Numbered from the stretch's first letter, positions 56,466 to 64,000 are shown. The stretch: 64,000 nucleotides of DNA from Amycolatopsis keratiniphila subsp. keratiniphila (GCF_001620365.2 NZ_LQMT02000030.1:122294-186293); one strand, 5' to 3'. Notes: generated from the letters alone by a model not told the origin. Numbers and translations are program-made.

Positions 56466-56497
56466 CGTGAGTGAATAGGCTCTGCCATTCACTCACG
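56466..56497. terminator. Hairpin between kinase and response regulator genes
   Basis: 11-bp perfect arms 56466-56476 and 56487-56497 (CGTGAGTGAAT and its complement), with a further GGC/GCC pair in the loop. It may reduce read-through between the two genes of the system. It shares the CGTGAG arm start with the hairpins at 1171 and 6147. Confidence 0.7.
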
Positions 56498-56511
56498 ACG
56501 CTGGGGGCAGC

Positions 56512-57153
56512 ATGCGGGTTGTCATCGCCGAAGACGCGGTTCTGTTGCGCGCGGGGGTGATCCGACTGCTCGCCGACGAGGACATCGAGACGGTCGCCGC
56601 CGTGGACAACGGCGACGATCTGCTGAGCGCGGTCAAGGAGCACCGGCCGGACCTCGCGATCGTCGACGTCCGCATGCCGCCCACTTTCACCGACGAGGGC
56701 CTGCGCGCGGCGCTGGGCGCCCGTGAGGCCGTTCCCGGTCTTCCGGTTCTCGTGCTCTCCCAGTACGTCGAAGAGAGCTACGCCGTCGAGCTGCTGTCCG
56801 GCGGCGCGGGCGGAGTGGGTTACCTGCTCAAGGAACGCGTCGCCGACGTCGGGGACTTCCTCGACGCGGTCAAGCGGGTCGCCGGCGGCGGCACGGCCAT
56901 CGACCCGGACGTCATCGCGCAGCTGATGGCCCGCGGCCGCAAGAACCCGCTCGACGCGCTCACCGCCCGCGAGTCCGAGGTGCTGGGCCTGATGGCACAG
57001 GGCCTGTCGAACACCGCGATCGCGAACTCGCTCGTCGTCTCGCACGGCGCGGTCGAGAAGCACATCGGCAACATCTTCTCGAAGCTCGGCCTCGAAGCGA
57101 GCTCGGTCGAACACCGCCGGGTCCGCGCGGTCCTCACTTACTTAGGACGCTGA
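56512..57153 (+). CDS. NarL/LuxR-type response regulator
   Basis: A 213-residue response regulator. Receiver: acidic pair in VIAEDAVLLR, phosphoacceptor Asp in LAIVDVRMPPTFTDEGL, Ser in VLSQYVE, Lys in LLKERV. HTH: LTARESEVLGLMAQGLSNTAIANSLVVSHGAVEKHIGNIFSKLGLEASS. The insertion PTFTDEG after the Asp is typical of the actinobacterial group paired with Sensor-domain kinases. It is the partner of the kinase just upstream. Target genes are unknown. Confidence 0.93.
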   Translation: MRVVIAEDAVLLRAGVIRLLADEDIETVAAVDNGDDLLSAVKEHRPDLAIVDVRMPPTFTDEGLRAALGAREAVPGLPVLVLSQYVEESYAVELLSGGAGGVGYLLKERVADVGDFLDAVKRVAGGGTAIDPDVIAQLMARGRKNPLDALTARESEVLGLMAQGLSNTAIANSLVVSHGAVEKHIGNIFSKLGLEASSVEHRRVRAVLTYLGR

Positions 57154-57234
57154 AGTAGCTCTTGGTGGCGAAGCCGTCACTCACCTAACATGGGCAGACT
57201 GTTGGTGGGGAACGAGCCGAACCGAGGAGGACCC

Positions 57235-57468
57235 ATGACCGACCGGCCCTCCCGCAGCGTCCGCTTCTTCGGCGGGCCCCTCGACGGCCGCGTCCAGGAA
57301 CTCGGTGACACGGAGCCGATCGTGGGAACCGTCGTCAAACACGTCCATCTGCACGACGGCCCCAAGATCGAAACCCGGTACGAGCTCGGCCGCGCCGAGG
57401 ACGACCGCTGGGAGTTCCGGCTGTGCCCCGCCCCGCTCCCGGAGCCCGAGACCGACGGCGTGGGGTAG
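57235..57468 (+). CDS. Small GGPLDG-type protein of unknown function
   Basis: A 77-residue soluble protein. GAGGAGG lies six bases before ATG 57235, which was chosen over 57190. The N-terminal RFFGGPLDGRVQEL is like small strand-rich proteins often found in phages and actinobacteria, and is followed by VKHVHLHDGPKIETRYELGRAEDDRWEFRL, probably forming a beta sheet. The C terminus is proline-rich. Function unknown. Confidence 0.65.
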   Translation: MTDRPSRSVRFFGGPLDGRVQELGDTEPIVGTVVKHVHLHDGPKIETRYELGRAEDDRWEFRLCPAPLPEPETDGVG

Positions 57469-57561
57469 GGAAAACTCCACCTTTCTCCGGCGAAAACAGG
57501 AAGATCGATACGGCGGCCCGCACCGCTGTTTTCGCGGCCCCGAAGTACCAGGCTCTTTTCC

Positions 57562-58887
57562 ATGCACACAAGCGGGGAACAGGGCCGGGACAGGTTCCTG
57601 GACATCGTCCGAGCGGTCGCGATCCTCGCGGTCGTCGTCCAGCACTGGGGAATGCCGGTGCTCTCCTACGCCGACGGTCACCTCTCCACCGGCAACGCCC
57701 TCGCGACGCCCGGCTGGTGGGTCGTCACGTGGCTCAGCCAGGTCATGCCGCTCGTCTTCTTCGCCGGCGGCGCGGCGAACCTGATCTCGTTGAGCCGAGC
57801 GGAAAGTTCCCGTTCCTGGCTCGCGGCCCGCCTCAAGCGGCTGATGATCCCGGTGCTGCCGCTGGTGGCCGTCTGGCTGTTCGTCCCGGACATCCTGCGG
57901 GGCATGGGCGTTCCGGAGCAGCCGCTGCAGGTCGGCGGCGCGATCGCCGCGCAGTTGCTGTGGTTCCTCGCCGTCTACGTGCTCACCGTGCTGCTCACCC
58001 CGACGCTGGCCGCGGCACATCGCCGCTGGGGCCTGAAGGTCCCGCTCGTGATGCTCGGCGCCGCCGTGCTCGTCGACGTCGCCCGCTTCAACGACCTCGG
58101 CCTGATCGGTTTCGCGAACGCCGTCTTCGTCTGGATGGCCGTGCACCAGCTCGGTTTCCACTACACGCAAGGACGTCTCGGATCGTTGAGCCGCAACGCC
58201 GCGCTGGGCATGTCCGCTGCCGGCTTCGGCATCACCGCGCTGATGGTCGCCTTCGGCCCGTACCCGGCGAGCATGATCGGCATGCCGGGTGCCCCGGTGT
58301 CGAACATGAGCCCGCCGACCGTGCTGCTGGCCTTCCTCGCGATCGGCCAGATCGGGCTCCTGCTGGCCTTCAAACCGCAGCTGAACACCCTGGCCGCCCG
58401 GCCGAACCTCGACGCCGCGCTGAAGTGGATCGGCCCGCGGTTCATGAGCGTCTACCTGTGGCACATGCCGGCGCTGATCGTCGTCTCCGGCGTCGCGGTC
58501 TACGGCCTGGGTTACGAGACCCCCGAACCGGGTTCCGTGCTGTGGCTGACGATGCTCCCGGCCTGGCTCGGTGCCTGCGGGCTCGTGCTCCTCGGCCTGC
58601 TGCGGATGTTCGCCCGCTTCGAAGCGCAGGGTTCCGGCCCCGCGTCGACCGCCCACACGCCTCAGCTCGTCGTGGCCGGGCTGGCGATCGCCGGCGGCCT
58701 GCTCGGCCTCGCCGCACACGGTTTCGCCCCGCTGAGCGATGGTCTCGCGCAGGGCCCGGCGCCGTGGGTGGCGCTGGCGACGGGTGGATTCCTGCTGGCG
58801 GGCAAGCAGATCCAGGTTTCGGAGCTGGGGACGCGGCTGCTCGGCCGCGCCGTCTCGGTCACCGAGGTGGCCCAGCTCAAACGCTGA
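57562..58887 (+). CDS. Membrane acyltransferase (acyltransferase family 3)
   Basis: A 441-residue integral membrane protein with 10-11 helices. The motif RDRFLDIVRAVAILAVVVQHW (residues about 9-29), with its Arg and catalytic His, and SRSWLAARLKRLMIPVLP are typical of OafA/NodX-type acyltransferases, which move acyl groups to sugars, lipids or peptides at the membrane. The gene stands alone. No glycosyl transferase or polymer gene is adjacent, so the acceptor is unknown. Its last 11 bases overlap the end of the convergent amidohydrolase gene. Confidence 0.88.
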   Translation: MHTSGEQGRDRFLDIVRAVAILAVVVQHWGMPVLSYADGHLSTGNALATPGWWVVTWLSQVMPLVFFAGGAANLISLSRAESSRSWLAARLKRLMIPVLPLVAVWLFVPDILRGMGVPEQPLQVGGAIAAQLLWFLAVYVLTVLLTPTLAAAHRRWGLKVPLVMLGAAVLVDVARFNDLGLIGFANAVFVWMAVHQLGFHYTQGRLGSLSRNAALGMSAAGFGITALMVAFGPYPASMIGMPGAPVSNMSPPTVLLAFLAIGQIGLLLAFKPQLNTLAARPNLDAALKWIGPRFMSVYLWHMPALIVVSGVAVYGLGYETPEPGSVLWLTMLPAWLGACGLVLLGLLRMFARFEAQGSGPASTAHTPQLVVAGLAIAGGLLGLAAHGFAPLSDGLAQGPAPWVALATGGFLLAGKQIQVSELGTRLLGRAVSVTEVAQLKR

Positions 58888-59773
58888 GCAGTTTCGCGGG
58901 GGTGTCGTGCAGCACCGCCCGCAGGAACGGCTCACCCAGGCGATCGTCGGCGGCCCAGCCGGCGATCGCCTGCAGCTGTGTGGCGTACGAGTACGGGATA
59001 TTGGGGAAATCGGTGCCGAGCACGACGCGATCCGGGAACTCCGCCAGCAGGTCCTGCCAGTCCGGCGGGAGCGGGTTGCCCCGCAGCGTGAACTCCACCC
59101 CGACCATCGTGGTGTCGAGGTACACGCGCGGATACTTCCTGGCCAGCTCGAACGCGAAATCGATCTCCGGCATCCCGGCGTGCGCGAGCACCAGCGTCAG
59201 GCTGGGATGCCGGATCAGGATCTCCTCGAACAGTCGTAGCCCGGTGTAGGCGCCCCTCAACGGACCGTGTCCACAGTGGACGACCACCGGGACGCCCGCG
59301 TCCGCCAGCGCACCCCAGACGCCGTCCAGCAGCTCGTCCCGCGGGTCGTAGGCGCCGACCTGGACGTGTGCCTTGAAACAGCGGGCGCCCGCGCGCAGCG
59401 CACCGTCCACAACGGACAGCGCGCCGGGCTCCGGGTAGAACGTGCCGGTCGGCACCGCCTCCGGGACGCGCTCCGCGAACTCCAGCGCCCACGAGGTCAG
59501 CCATTCGGCCATCCCCGGCTTGTGCGGATAGACCAGCGGCGCGAACCTGCGCACGCCGAACGAGCGCAGCGTTTCGACGCGTTCTTCTTCAGACGTGCGG
59601 TAATGCACCGGCCAGGCCATGCCGTAGTGCTCCCCGGCCTGATCGAAATAGGCCCACACCTTGTCCATGACCGGCTTCGGCAGGAAGTGCAGATGAAGGT
59701 CCACGAGCCCGTCGATGCCGAGCGCCGAGATCCAACCGGGGATCTCGGCGTCCGACGCGGGCCCGTGGATCAA
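58877..59773 (-). CDS. Amidohydrolase-family metal-dependent hydrolase
   Basis: A 298-residue TIM-barrel hydrolase of the amidohydrolase 2 group. Metal site: LVDLHLHFLP (HxH), VVVHCGHGPLRGAY, LAHAGMPEIDFAFEL and the Asp in VLGTDFPNIPYSY. It resembles decarboxylases and hydrolases such as ACMSD-type enzymes, with no specific substrate evident. The most likely start is TTG 59773, which overlaps the smpB stop as TTGA; a coupled start after smpB fits the compact layout. TTG starts are less common, so this start is tentative. It ends within the convergent acyltransferase gene. Confidence 0.85.
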   Translation of the reverse strand: MIHGPASDAEIPGWISALGIDGLVDLHLHFLPKPVMDKVWAYFDQAGEHYGMAWPVHYRTSEEERVETLRSFGVRRFAPLVYPHKPGMAEWLTSWALEFAERVPEAVPTGTFYPEPGALSVVDGALRAGARCFKAHVQVGAYDPRDELLDGVWGALADAGVPVVVHCGHGPLRGAYTGLRLFEEILIRHPSLTLVLAHAGMPEIDFAFELARKYPRVYLDTTMVGVEFTLRGNPLPPDWQDLLAEFPDRVVLGTDFPNIPYSYATQLQAIAGWAADDRLGEPFLRAVLHDTPAKLLSV

Positions 59774-60252
59774 TCGTTGTACCGGCCCTTGAGCGCCCGG
59801 CCCATGGCCCGGCTGATGGTGCGCTGCGCGTCCCGTTTGGCGATGTCCTGCCGCTTGTCGTAGGACTTCTTGCCCTTCGCCAGCGCGATCTCGACCTTGA
59901 CCTTGCCGTCCTTGAAGTACATCGACAGCGGGACCAGCGAAAGACCGCTCTCCTTGGTCTTGCCGATGAGCTTCTCGATCTCCTGGCGGTGCAAGAGCAG
60001 TTTCCGGGTGCGCCGCGGCGTGTGGTTCGTCCACGTGCCCTGCACGTACTCCGGGATGTGGACGTTGCGGAGCCAAACCTCGCCGTCGTCCACCGTGGCG
60101 AACGCGTCGGCCAGCGATGCCCGTCCTTCACGCAGGCTCTTCACCTCGGTACCGACGAGCACGAGACCGGCTTCGTAGGTGTCGAGGATGGAGTAATCGT
60201 GGCGAGCCTTGCGGTTCGACACGATCACTTTTTGTCCGCGTTCCTTGGGCAT
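59770..60252 (-). CDS. smpB: SsrA-binding protein SmpB
   Basis: A 160-residue SmpB. Landmarks are NRKARHDYSILDTYEAGLVLVGTEVKSLREGRASLADAFA, EVWLRNVHIPEY and the basic tail ALAKGKKSYDKRQDIAKRDAQR, which enters the mRNA channel of stalled ribosomes. It binds tmRNA, whose gene ssrA is 5.3 kb away on the same strand. It follows ftsX with a 52-bp gap and continues the conserved prfB-ftsE-ftsX-smpB order. Start ATG 60252. Confidence 0.97.
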   Translation of the reverse strand: MPKERGQKVIVSNRKARHDYSILDTYEAGLVLVGTEVKSLREGRASLADAFATVDDGEVWLRNVHIPEYVQGTWTNHTPRRTRKLLLHRQEIEKLIGKTKESGLSLVPLSMYFKDGKVKVEIALAKGKKSYDKRQDIAKRDAQRTISRAMGRALKGRYND

Positions 60253-60304
60253 GACGGCGACTCTACGTGAGTTTCTGTGTTCGGGCAGGTGGTTATCGGG
60301 GCGG

Positions 60305-61198
60305 CTAGTGGCGCACGTACAGGCGCAGCGTCACGTAGCCGGTGATCGCCGAAATGACGATCGAAACGGCGAGCAGGATCGGCGCCACCGGGAACAGCAA
60401 TTCGAGCATGCCGACCGCGGGGAACACGTCACCGGTGAGCACCAAGTCGAGCAACAGCACCTTGGTGAGGATCAGGAAGACGATACCGATGATCGCACCG
60501 ACCAGGCCGGCGACCACCGCCTCCAGGAGGAACGGCAGCTGCGTGTACCAGCGGGTCGCGCCGACCAGCCGCATGATGCCGACCTCGGTCCGCCGGGTGA
60601 ACGCCGACACCTGGATCGTGTTGGCGATCAGCAGCAGCGCGGCGATGGCCATGATCAGCGCGGCCCCGAAGGCCAGGTTCCGCACCCCGTTGAGCGCGTT
60701 GAACACGCGGTCCAGCGCCTTCTGCTGGTCGTCGACCTTGGAGACGCCGGGCTTGCCGGTGTACTCCTGGATGATCGCCTGGCTGCGCTCGGGGTTCTTC
60801 AGCTTGACGTGCAGCGACGCGGGCAGCGCCTCCGGCCCGGTGAGCGCGAGCAGTTCCGGCTGGCTCTCGAACATCTTCTTGAACCGCTCGTAGGACTGCT
60901 CGCGGTTCTCGAAGACGACCGACTCGACGCCTTCGTTGCCCTGCAGCTCCTGACGCAGCGTCTGGCAGGCGGACTGCGAGCAGTTCGGGTCACCCGCGCT
61001 GATGTCGTTGACCAGATAGACCGAAACCTCGACGTCGGCGAGGAAGTTGGCCTTCATCTTGTCGATCGTGCCGACGGCCAGCAGACCGAAGCCGAGCATG
61101 GCGAGGGAGACCGCGGTGGTGAGGATCATCGCGATGGTCATCGTGACGTTCCGGCGCAAGCCGGTGACTACCTCGCTGAAGACGAAACTGGCGCGCAT
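60305..61198 (-). CDS. ftsX: Cell-division protein FtsX
   Basis: A 297-residue membrane protein with a cytoplasmic N terminus, helix 1 (MTIAMILTTAVSLAMLGFGLLAVGTI, residues about 19-44), an extracellular domain of about 120 residues (with a Cys pair, DPNCSQSACQ), and three helices in the C-terminal half. With FtsE it transmits signals across the membrane to activate peptidoglycan hydrolases at division. It lies 51 bp downstream of ftsE. The Cys pair in the outer domain is a feature of the actinobacterial version. Start ATG 61198. Confidence 0.95.
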   Translation of the reverse strand: MRASFVFSEVVTGLRRNVTMTIAMILTTAVSLAMLGFGLLAVGTIDKMKANFLADVEVSVYLVNDISAGDPNCSQSACQTLRQELQGNEGVESVVFENREQSYERFKKMFESQPELLALTGPEALPASLHVKLKNPERSQAIIQEYTGKPGVSKVDDQQKALDRVFNALNGVRNLAFGAALIMAIAALLLIANTIQVSAFTRRTEVGIMRLVGATRWYTQLPFLLEAVVAGLVGAIIGIVFLILTKVLLLDLVLTGDVFPAVGMLELLFPVAPILLAVSIVISAITGYVTLRLYVRH

Positions 61199-61249
61199 CG
61201 GGGTTGATGTCCCTTGGAAGTCGTGGGTTACGGAGGAGGGCGGGGCCGG

Positions 61250-61939
61250 TCAGCGGCCGATGCCGTAGACGCCTCGGGCGTCGTCACGGATGACCTTGCC
61301 GAGCTGGAGCTCGACGACCCTTCGCCGCATCGAGTCCACGATCGAATGGTCGTGGGTGGCCATCAGCACCGTCGTGCCGGTGCGGTTGATCCGCTCCAGC
61401 AGCAACATGATGTCCTGGCTCGTGTCGGGGTCCAGGTTCCCGGTCGGCTCGTCGGCGAGCAGCACGAGCGGGCGGTTCACGAACGCGCGGGCGATCGCGA
61501 CGCGCTGCTGCTCACCACCGGAAAGTTCGTTGGGGAGACGGTCGGCCTTGCCGTCGAGGCCGACGAGTTCGAGCACCTCGGGCACGACCTTGCGGATCGT
61601 GGGGCGCGGCTTGCCGATGACTTCGAGCGCGAAGGCGACGTTTTCGGCGACGGTCTTGTTCGACAGCAGACGGAAGTCCTGGAACACGCAACCGATGGTC
61701 TGCCGCAGCCGCGGCACGCGGCGCCGGGCGAGCTTGGCGACGTCGAAGTTGGAGACCATGACGCGACCCTTGCTCGGCACCTCTTCGCGCAGCAGGAGAC
61801 GCAGGAAGGTCGACTTCCCGGATCCCGAGGGACCGATCAGGAAGACGAACTCGCCTTTGTCGATCTCGACCGACACCCGCTCAAGGGCGGGACGGGTCGA
61901 GGTCTTGTAGACCTTGGAAACCTCTTCGAGCCGGATCAC
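61250..61939 (-). CDS. ftsE: Cell-division ATP-binding protein FtsE
   Basis: A 229-residue ABC ATPase: MIRLEEVSKVY start, Walker A GPSGSGKST (residues about 35-43), signature NELSGGEQQRVAIARA, Walker B VLLADEPTGNLD, and switch His in MATHDHSIVD. This is the canonical FtsE sequence. It forms a complex with FtsX, whose gene follows directly. Upstream is prfB across a region containing an R1 doublet, so ftsE probably has its own promoter there. Start ATG 61939. Confidence 0.96.
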   Translation of the reverse strand: MIRLEEVSKVYKTSTRPALERVSVEIDKGEFVFLIGPSGSGKSTFLRLLLREEVPSKGRVMVSNFDVAKLARRRVPRLRQTIGCVFQDFRLLSNKTVAENVAFALEVIGKPRPTIRKVVPEVLELVGLDGKADRLPNELSGGEQQRVAIARAFVNRPLVLLADEPTGNLDPDTSQDIMLLLERINRTGTTVLMATHDHSIVDSMRRRVVELQLGKVIRDDARGVYGIGR

Positions 61940-62000
61940 GGTTCGGCATACTACCCATGCCCGTCGTTAAGCCCGGGTAGCCCGGTACCGGCGGCCAAGC

Positions 62001-62060
62001 GAGCAAGGGACCTTTGCTAACACTCTCTTTCGGAAAGTGGTAGCAAAGGTCCCTTGCTCT
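62001..62060. repeat. R1 inverted doublet (REPIN-like)
   Basis: Two R1 copies, 62001-62031 and 62032-62060, in opposite orientation with almost no spacer, between prfB and ftsE. One mismatch (TAACAC for TACCAC) and differing central bases separate them from a perfect palindrome. Confidence 0.9.
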
Positions 62061-62074
62061 CTCACGCAGGGTTG

Positions 62075-63178
62075 TTACGCGGCTCCGGACTGCTTGCGCC
62101 AGCGGATGCCCGCCTCCAGGAAGCCGTCGATCTCGCCGTCGAGCACGGACGACGGGTTGCCGACCTCGAACTCGGTCCGCAGGTCCTTGACCATCTGGTA
62201 CGGATGCAGCACGTAGGAGCGCATCTGGTTGCCCCAGCTGGAGCCGCCGTCCTTGAGCGCGTCCATCTCGGCGCGCTCCTCTTCCTTCTTCCGCTGCAGC
62301 AGCCGCGCCTGGAGGACCTTCATCGCGGCCGCCTTGTTCTGCAGCTGCGACTTTTCGTTCTGACACGAAACGACCACGCCGGTCGGGATATGCGTGATCC
62401 GCACCGCCGAGTCCGTCGTGTTCACGCTCTGGCCACCGGGCCCGGACGAGCGGTACACGTCGACGCGGATGTCCTTCTCGGGGATGTCGACGTGGTCGAC
62501 CTCCTCGACCTCGGGCATCACCTCGACGTGCGCGAAGGAGGTCTGGCGGCGGCTCTGGTTGTCGAACGGCGAGATGCGCACCAGCCGGTGCGTGCCCTGC
62601 TCGACCGAGAGCGTGCCGTAGACGTACGGGGCGCTCACCTTGAAGGTGGCGGACTTGATGCCCGCTTCCTCGGCGTAGGAGATGTCGTAGACGTCCGTCG
62701 GGTAGTTGTGGCGCTCCGCCCACCGCAGGTACATCCGGAGCAGCATCTCGGCCCAGTCGGCGGCGTCGACACCGCCCGCTTCGGACCGGATGGTGACCAC
62801 GGCGTTCCGCGGGTCGTATTCACCCGACAGCAGGGTGCGGACCTCGAGCCCGTCGATGTCCTTGGTGAGCGCCGTGAGCTCGGACTCGGACTCGGCCACG
62901 CTGGCGGAGTCGCCCTCGGCCTCGGCCAGTTCATAGAGGACGCCCAGGTCGTCGAGCCGCTGCCGCAGCTCGGAAATGCGTCGCAGCTCACTCTGCCGGT
63001 GGGACAACTGGCTGGTGACCTTCTGCGCCGCTTCGGGGTCGTCCCAGAGGTTCGGGCTGGATGCCTGTTCCTCCAGCTCGGCCACCTGGGCACGCAGCGC
63101 ATCCAGGTCCATCACCGACTCGATCTGCGTCAGCTTGCCGGCCAGGTCCTTCAGTGCCGCATCGAACTCATCACTCAC
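62075..63178 (-). CDS. prfB: Peptide chain release factor 2
   Basis: A 367-residue class I release factor. The peptide anticodon is SPF in RLVRISPFDNQSR, which is the RF2 type (UGA/UAA), and the catalytic GGQ is in SSGPGGQSVNTTDS. The gene reads through from GTG 63178 without an internal TGA, so the programmed +1 frameshift used by E. coli prfB is absent. GCCGACGTG precedes the start without a strong ribosome binding site. It heads the prfB-ftsE-ftsX-smpB group. The R1 doublet lies 14 bases after the stop. Confidence 0.96.
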   Translation of the reverse strand: MSDEFDAALKDLAGKLTQIESVMDLDALRAQVAELEEQASSPNLWDDPEAAQKVTSQLSHRQSELRRISELRQRLDDLGVLYELAEAEGDSASVAESESELTALTKDIDGLEVRTLLSGEYDPRNAVVTIRSEAGGVDAADWAEMLLRMYLRWAERHNYPTDVYDISYAEEAGIKSATFKVSAPYVYGTLSVEQGTHRLVRISPFDNQSRRQTSFAHVEVMPEVEEVDHVDIPEKDIRVDVYRSSGPGGQSVNTTDSAVRITHIPTGVVVSCQNEKSQLQNKAAAMKVLQARLLQRKKEEERAEMDALKDGGSSWGNQMRSYVLHPYQMVKDLRTEFEVGNPSSVLDGEIDGFLEAGIRWRKQSGAA

Positions 63179-63244
63179 GTCGGCCAAGGTTACGGCAAAA
63201 CCCACGACCGGTTGCGGGGAACCGGTCGTGGGCACCTGTCCGGG

Positions 63245-63745
63245 TCAGGACTGGGGGATGGAATCCAGCAGTTTCAGTGCCGCTTTGGCCTGCGCCTGAG
63301 CGAACTCGGCGACCGCCTTGGCGTACGGGCCGTCGGCGGCCTTGGTGGCGGCCTTGGCCTCGTCGAGCTGCTGCGTGTAGCTCGCGCGGGCCGATTCGAG
63401 CAGGGTCGAGCGCTGCTTCACCGTCAACGAGCCGGCGTGCACGAGACGGAGGATCAGCGGGCTGCGGAGGTGGTCAGGACCGGCTTCGGAGGACAGCCAC
63501 GTCTTGAACGCCTTCTTGCCCGCCGCGGTGATGAGGTACTGCTGGCTCGACCGCGGCCCCTGCTTGCCGAGGCGGACGAGGCCCTCCTTCGACAAGGCGG
63601 GGAGCTCCCGGTACACCTGGCTGCGAGTCACGCTGAAGAAGGCGCCGAAACGCTCACCCGCCCCCGCGACCAGTTGCCCGCCCGTGGCGGGACCGTCGTG
63701 GAGAAGACCGAGCAGTGCGGCGGCTGTTGCATTCAATTCGGACAC
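63245..63745 (-). CDS. PadR-family transcriptional regulator
   Basis: A 166-residue regulator of the PadR type: N-terminal winged HTH (AAALLGLLHDGPATGGQLVAGAGERFGAFFSVTRSQVYRELPALSKEGLVRL, residues about 8-60, with the Tyr-Arg-Glu-Leu recognition segment) and a C-terminal helical dimerisation domain. PadR members sense phenolic acids or other small ligands. It lies upstream of prfB in the same orientation. Three copies of a GTCCA-N3-TGGAC-like palindrome occur in the region upstream of its start, suggesting autoregulation. Start ATG 63745. Confidence 0.88.
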   Translation of the reverse strand: MSELNATAAALLGLLHDGPATGGQLVAGAGERFGAFFSVTRSQVYRELPALSKEGLVRLGKQGPRSSQQYLITAAGKKAFKTWLSSEAGPDHLRSPLILRLVHAGSLTVKQRSTLLESARASYTQQLDEAKAATKAADGPYAKAVAEFAQAQAKAALKLLDSIPQS

Positions 63746-63776
63746 GTCCTCTACGGTCCCACTTTTCGGAACCTGT

Positions 63777-63861
63777 GTCCACTGTGGTCAACACATCTGT
63801 CCATTGTGGCTAGTGATATGCGCTCATTCGGCCCAACGCACTACGCCTGTCCACAATGGAC
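63777..63861. promoter_or_regulatory. Three palindromic sites upstream of the PadR gene
   Basis: GTCCACTGTGGTC (63777-63789), GTCCATTGTGGCT (63799-63811) and GTCCACAATGGAC (63849-63861). The first two centres are 22 bp apart, about two DNA turns. PadR operators are usually such palindromes. A caution is that GTCCACAGTGGAC also occurs within coding sequences in the window. Confidence 0.6.
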
Positions 63862-64000
63862 CGACCACGCTACGCAACCGGCCTTCACCACGGACAGCGG
63901 TACGCGTCCCTCGCCCCGACCAACAACAGGGAGTGATCGCCCCGGAGGGCACACGGGCCACGAAACCGGAAAACGAAGAAGCGCGGATCTGCGATTTCCG

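Noticed and set aside
63000..63178. Programmed +1 frameshift in prfB
   Set aside because: The reading frame is continuous from GTG 63178 and no early in-frame TGA with a Shine-Dalgarno-like signal is present.
63760..63870. Cluster of DnaA boxes or replication origin
   Set aside because: TGTCCACA-like words are present, but they form palindromes at a PadR promoter, and no dnaA, dnaN or AT-rich unwinding region is nearby.

Overview
The window comes from a high-GC actinobacterium, most likely a member of the Pseudonocardiaceae such as Amycolatopsis. This is an inference from GC bias, frequent GTG starts, the typical prfB-ftsE-ftsX-smpB order, a DasR-type chitin operator, a chitin-active LPMO and intergenic palindromes; no 16S gene or marker phylogeny is present. 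It is chromosomal, gene-dense and mostly ordinary. No transposase, integrase, CRISPR array, prophage or biosynthetic cluster is seen.

Left part (1-15.6 kb): the start of a 4-hydroxybenzoate hydroxylase, a stand-alone LigD-type polymerase, a secreted LPMO with a perfect DasR operator upstream, a large TPR-CHAT protein beside a Cys/His-rich miniprotein, two overlapping paralogous small proteins, an ABC exporter, an aldo/keto reductase with a TetR regulator, a flavin reductase/luciferase-like monooxygenase pair, a secreted GH76 glycosidase and a membrane cyclase-like protein.

15.8-20.4 kb: the two subunits of a second type IIA topoisomerase (ParE/ParC type). 20.6-25.2 kb: a coupled minus-strand operon for acyl-CoA oxidation (thiolase, Rv0910-like SRPBCC protein, two-domain MaoC hydratase, SDR, acyl-CoA dehydrogenase) behind a palindromic operator.

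25.4-43.4 kb: a secreted HAF-like protein, RraA-type aldolase, ThuA-like secreted protein, LysR regulator, DsbA/MauE redox pair, a solute-binding lipoprotein coupled to HrpB helicase, a voltage-sensor-like membrane protein, an ABC exporter operon with a secreted hydrolase between its ATPase and permease, a TetR/FAD-monooxygenase divergon, a two-component system whose kinase has an extra C-terminal extracytoplasmic domain, and three uncharacterised genes.

43.4-51.1 kb: a histidine-utilisation operon (hutH, hutU, an M20 amidohydrolase, hutF, hutI) with a divergent IclR regulator. 51.1-54.1 kb: a small accessory stretch ending in an AbiE-type (type IV) toxin-antitoxin pair directly beside the 3' end of the tmRNA gene ssrA. 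54.6-64 kb: a second two-component system with a free-standing sensor-domain protein, a membrane acyltransferase, an amidohydrolase, smpB, ftsX, ftsE, prfB and a PadR regulator. ssrA, smpB and prfB lie within 9 kb.

The most distinctive feature is the intergenic DNA. A 25-bp near-palindrome (called R1 here) occurs 15 times, often containing the stop codon of the gene before it, and is accompanied by three other hairpin families (R2, R3 and CGTGAGTG-type hairpins).
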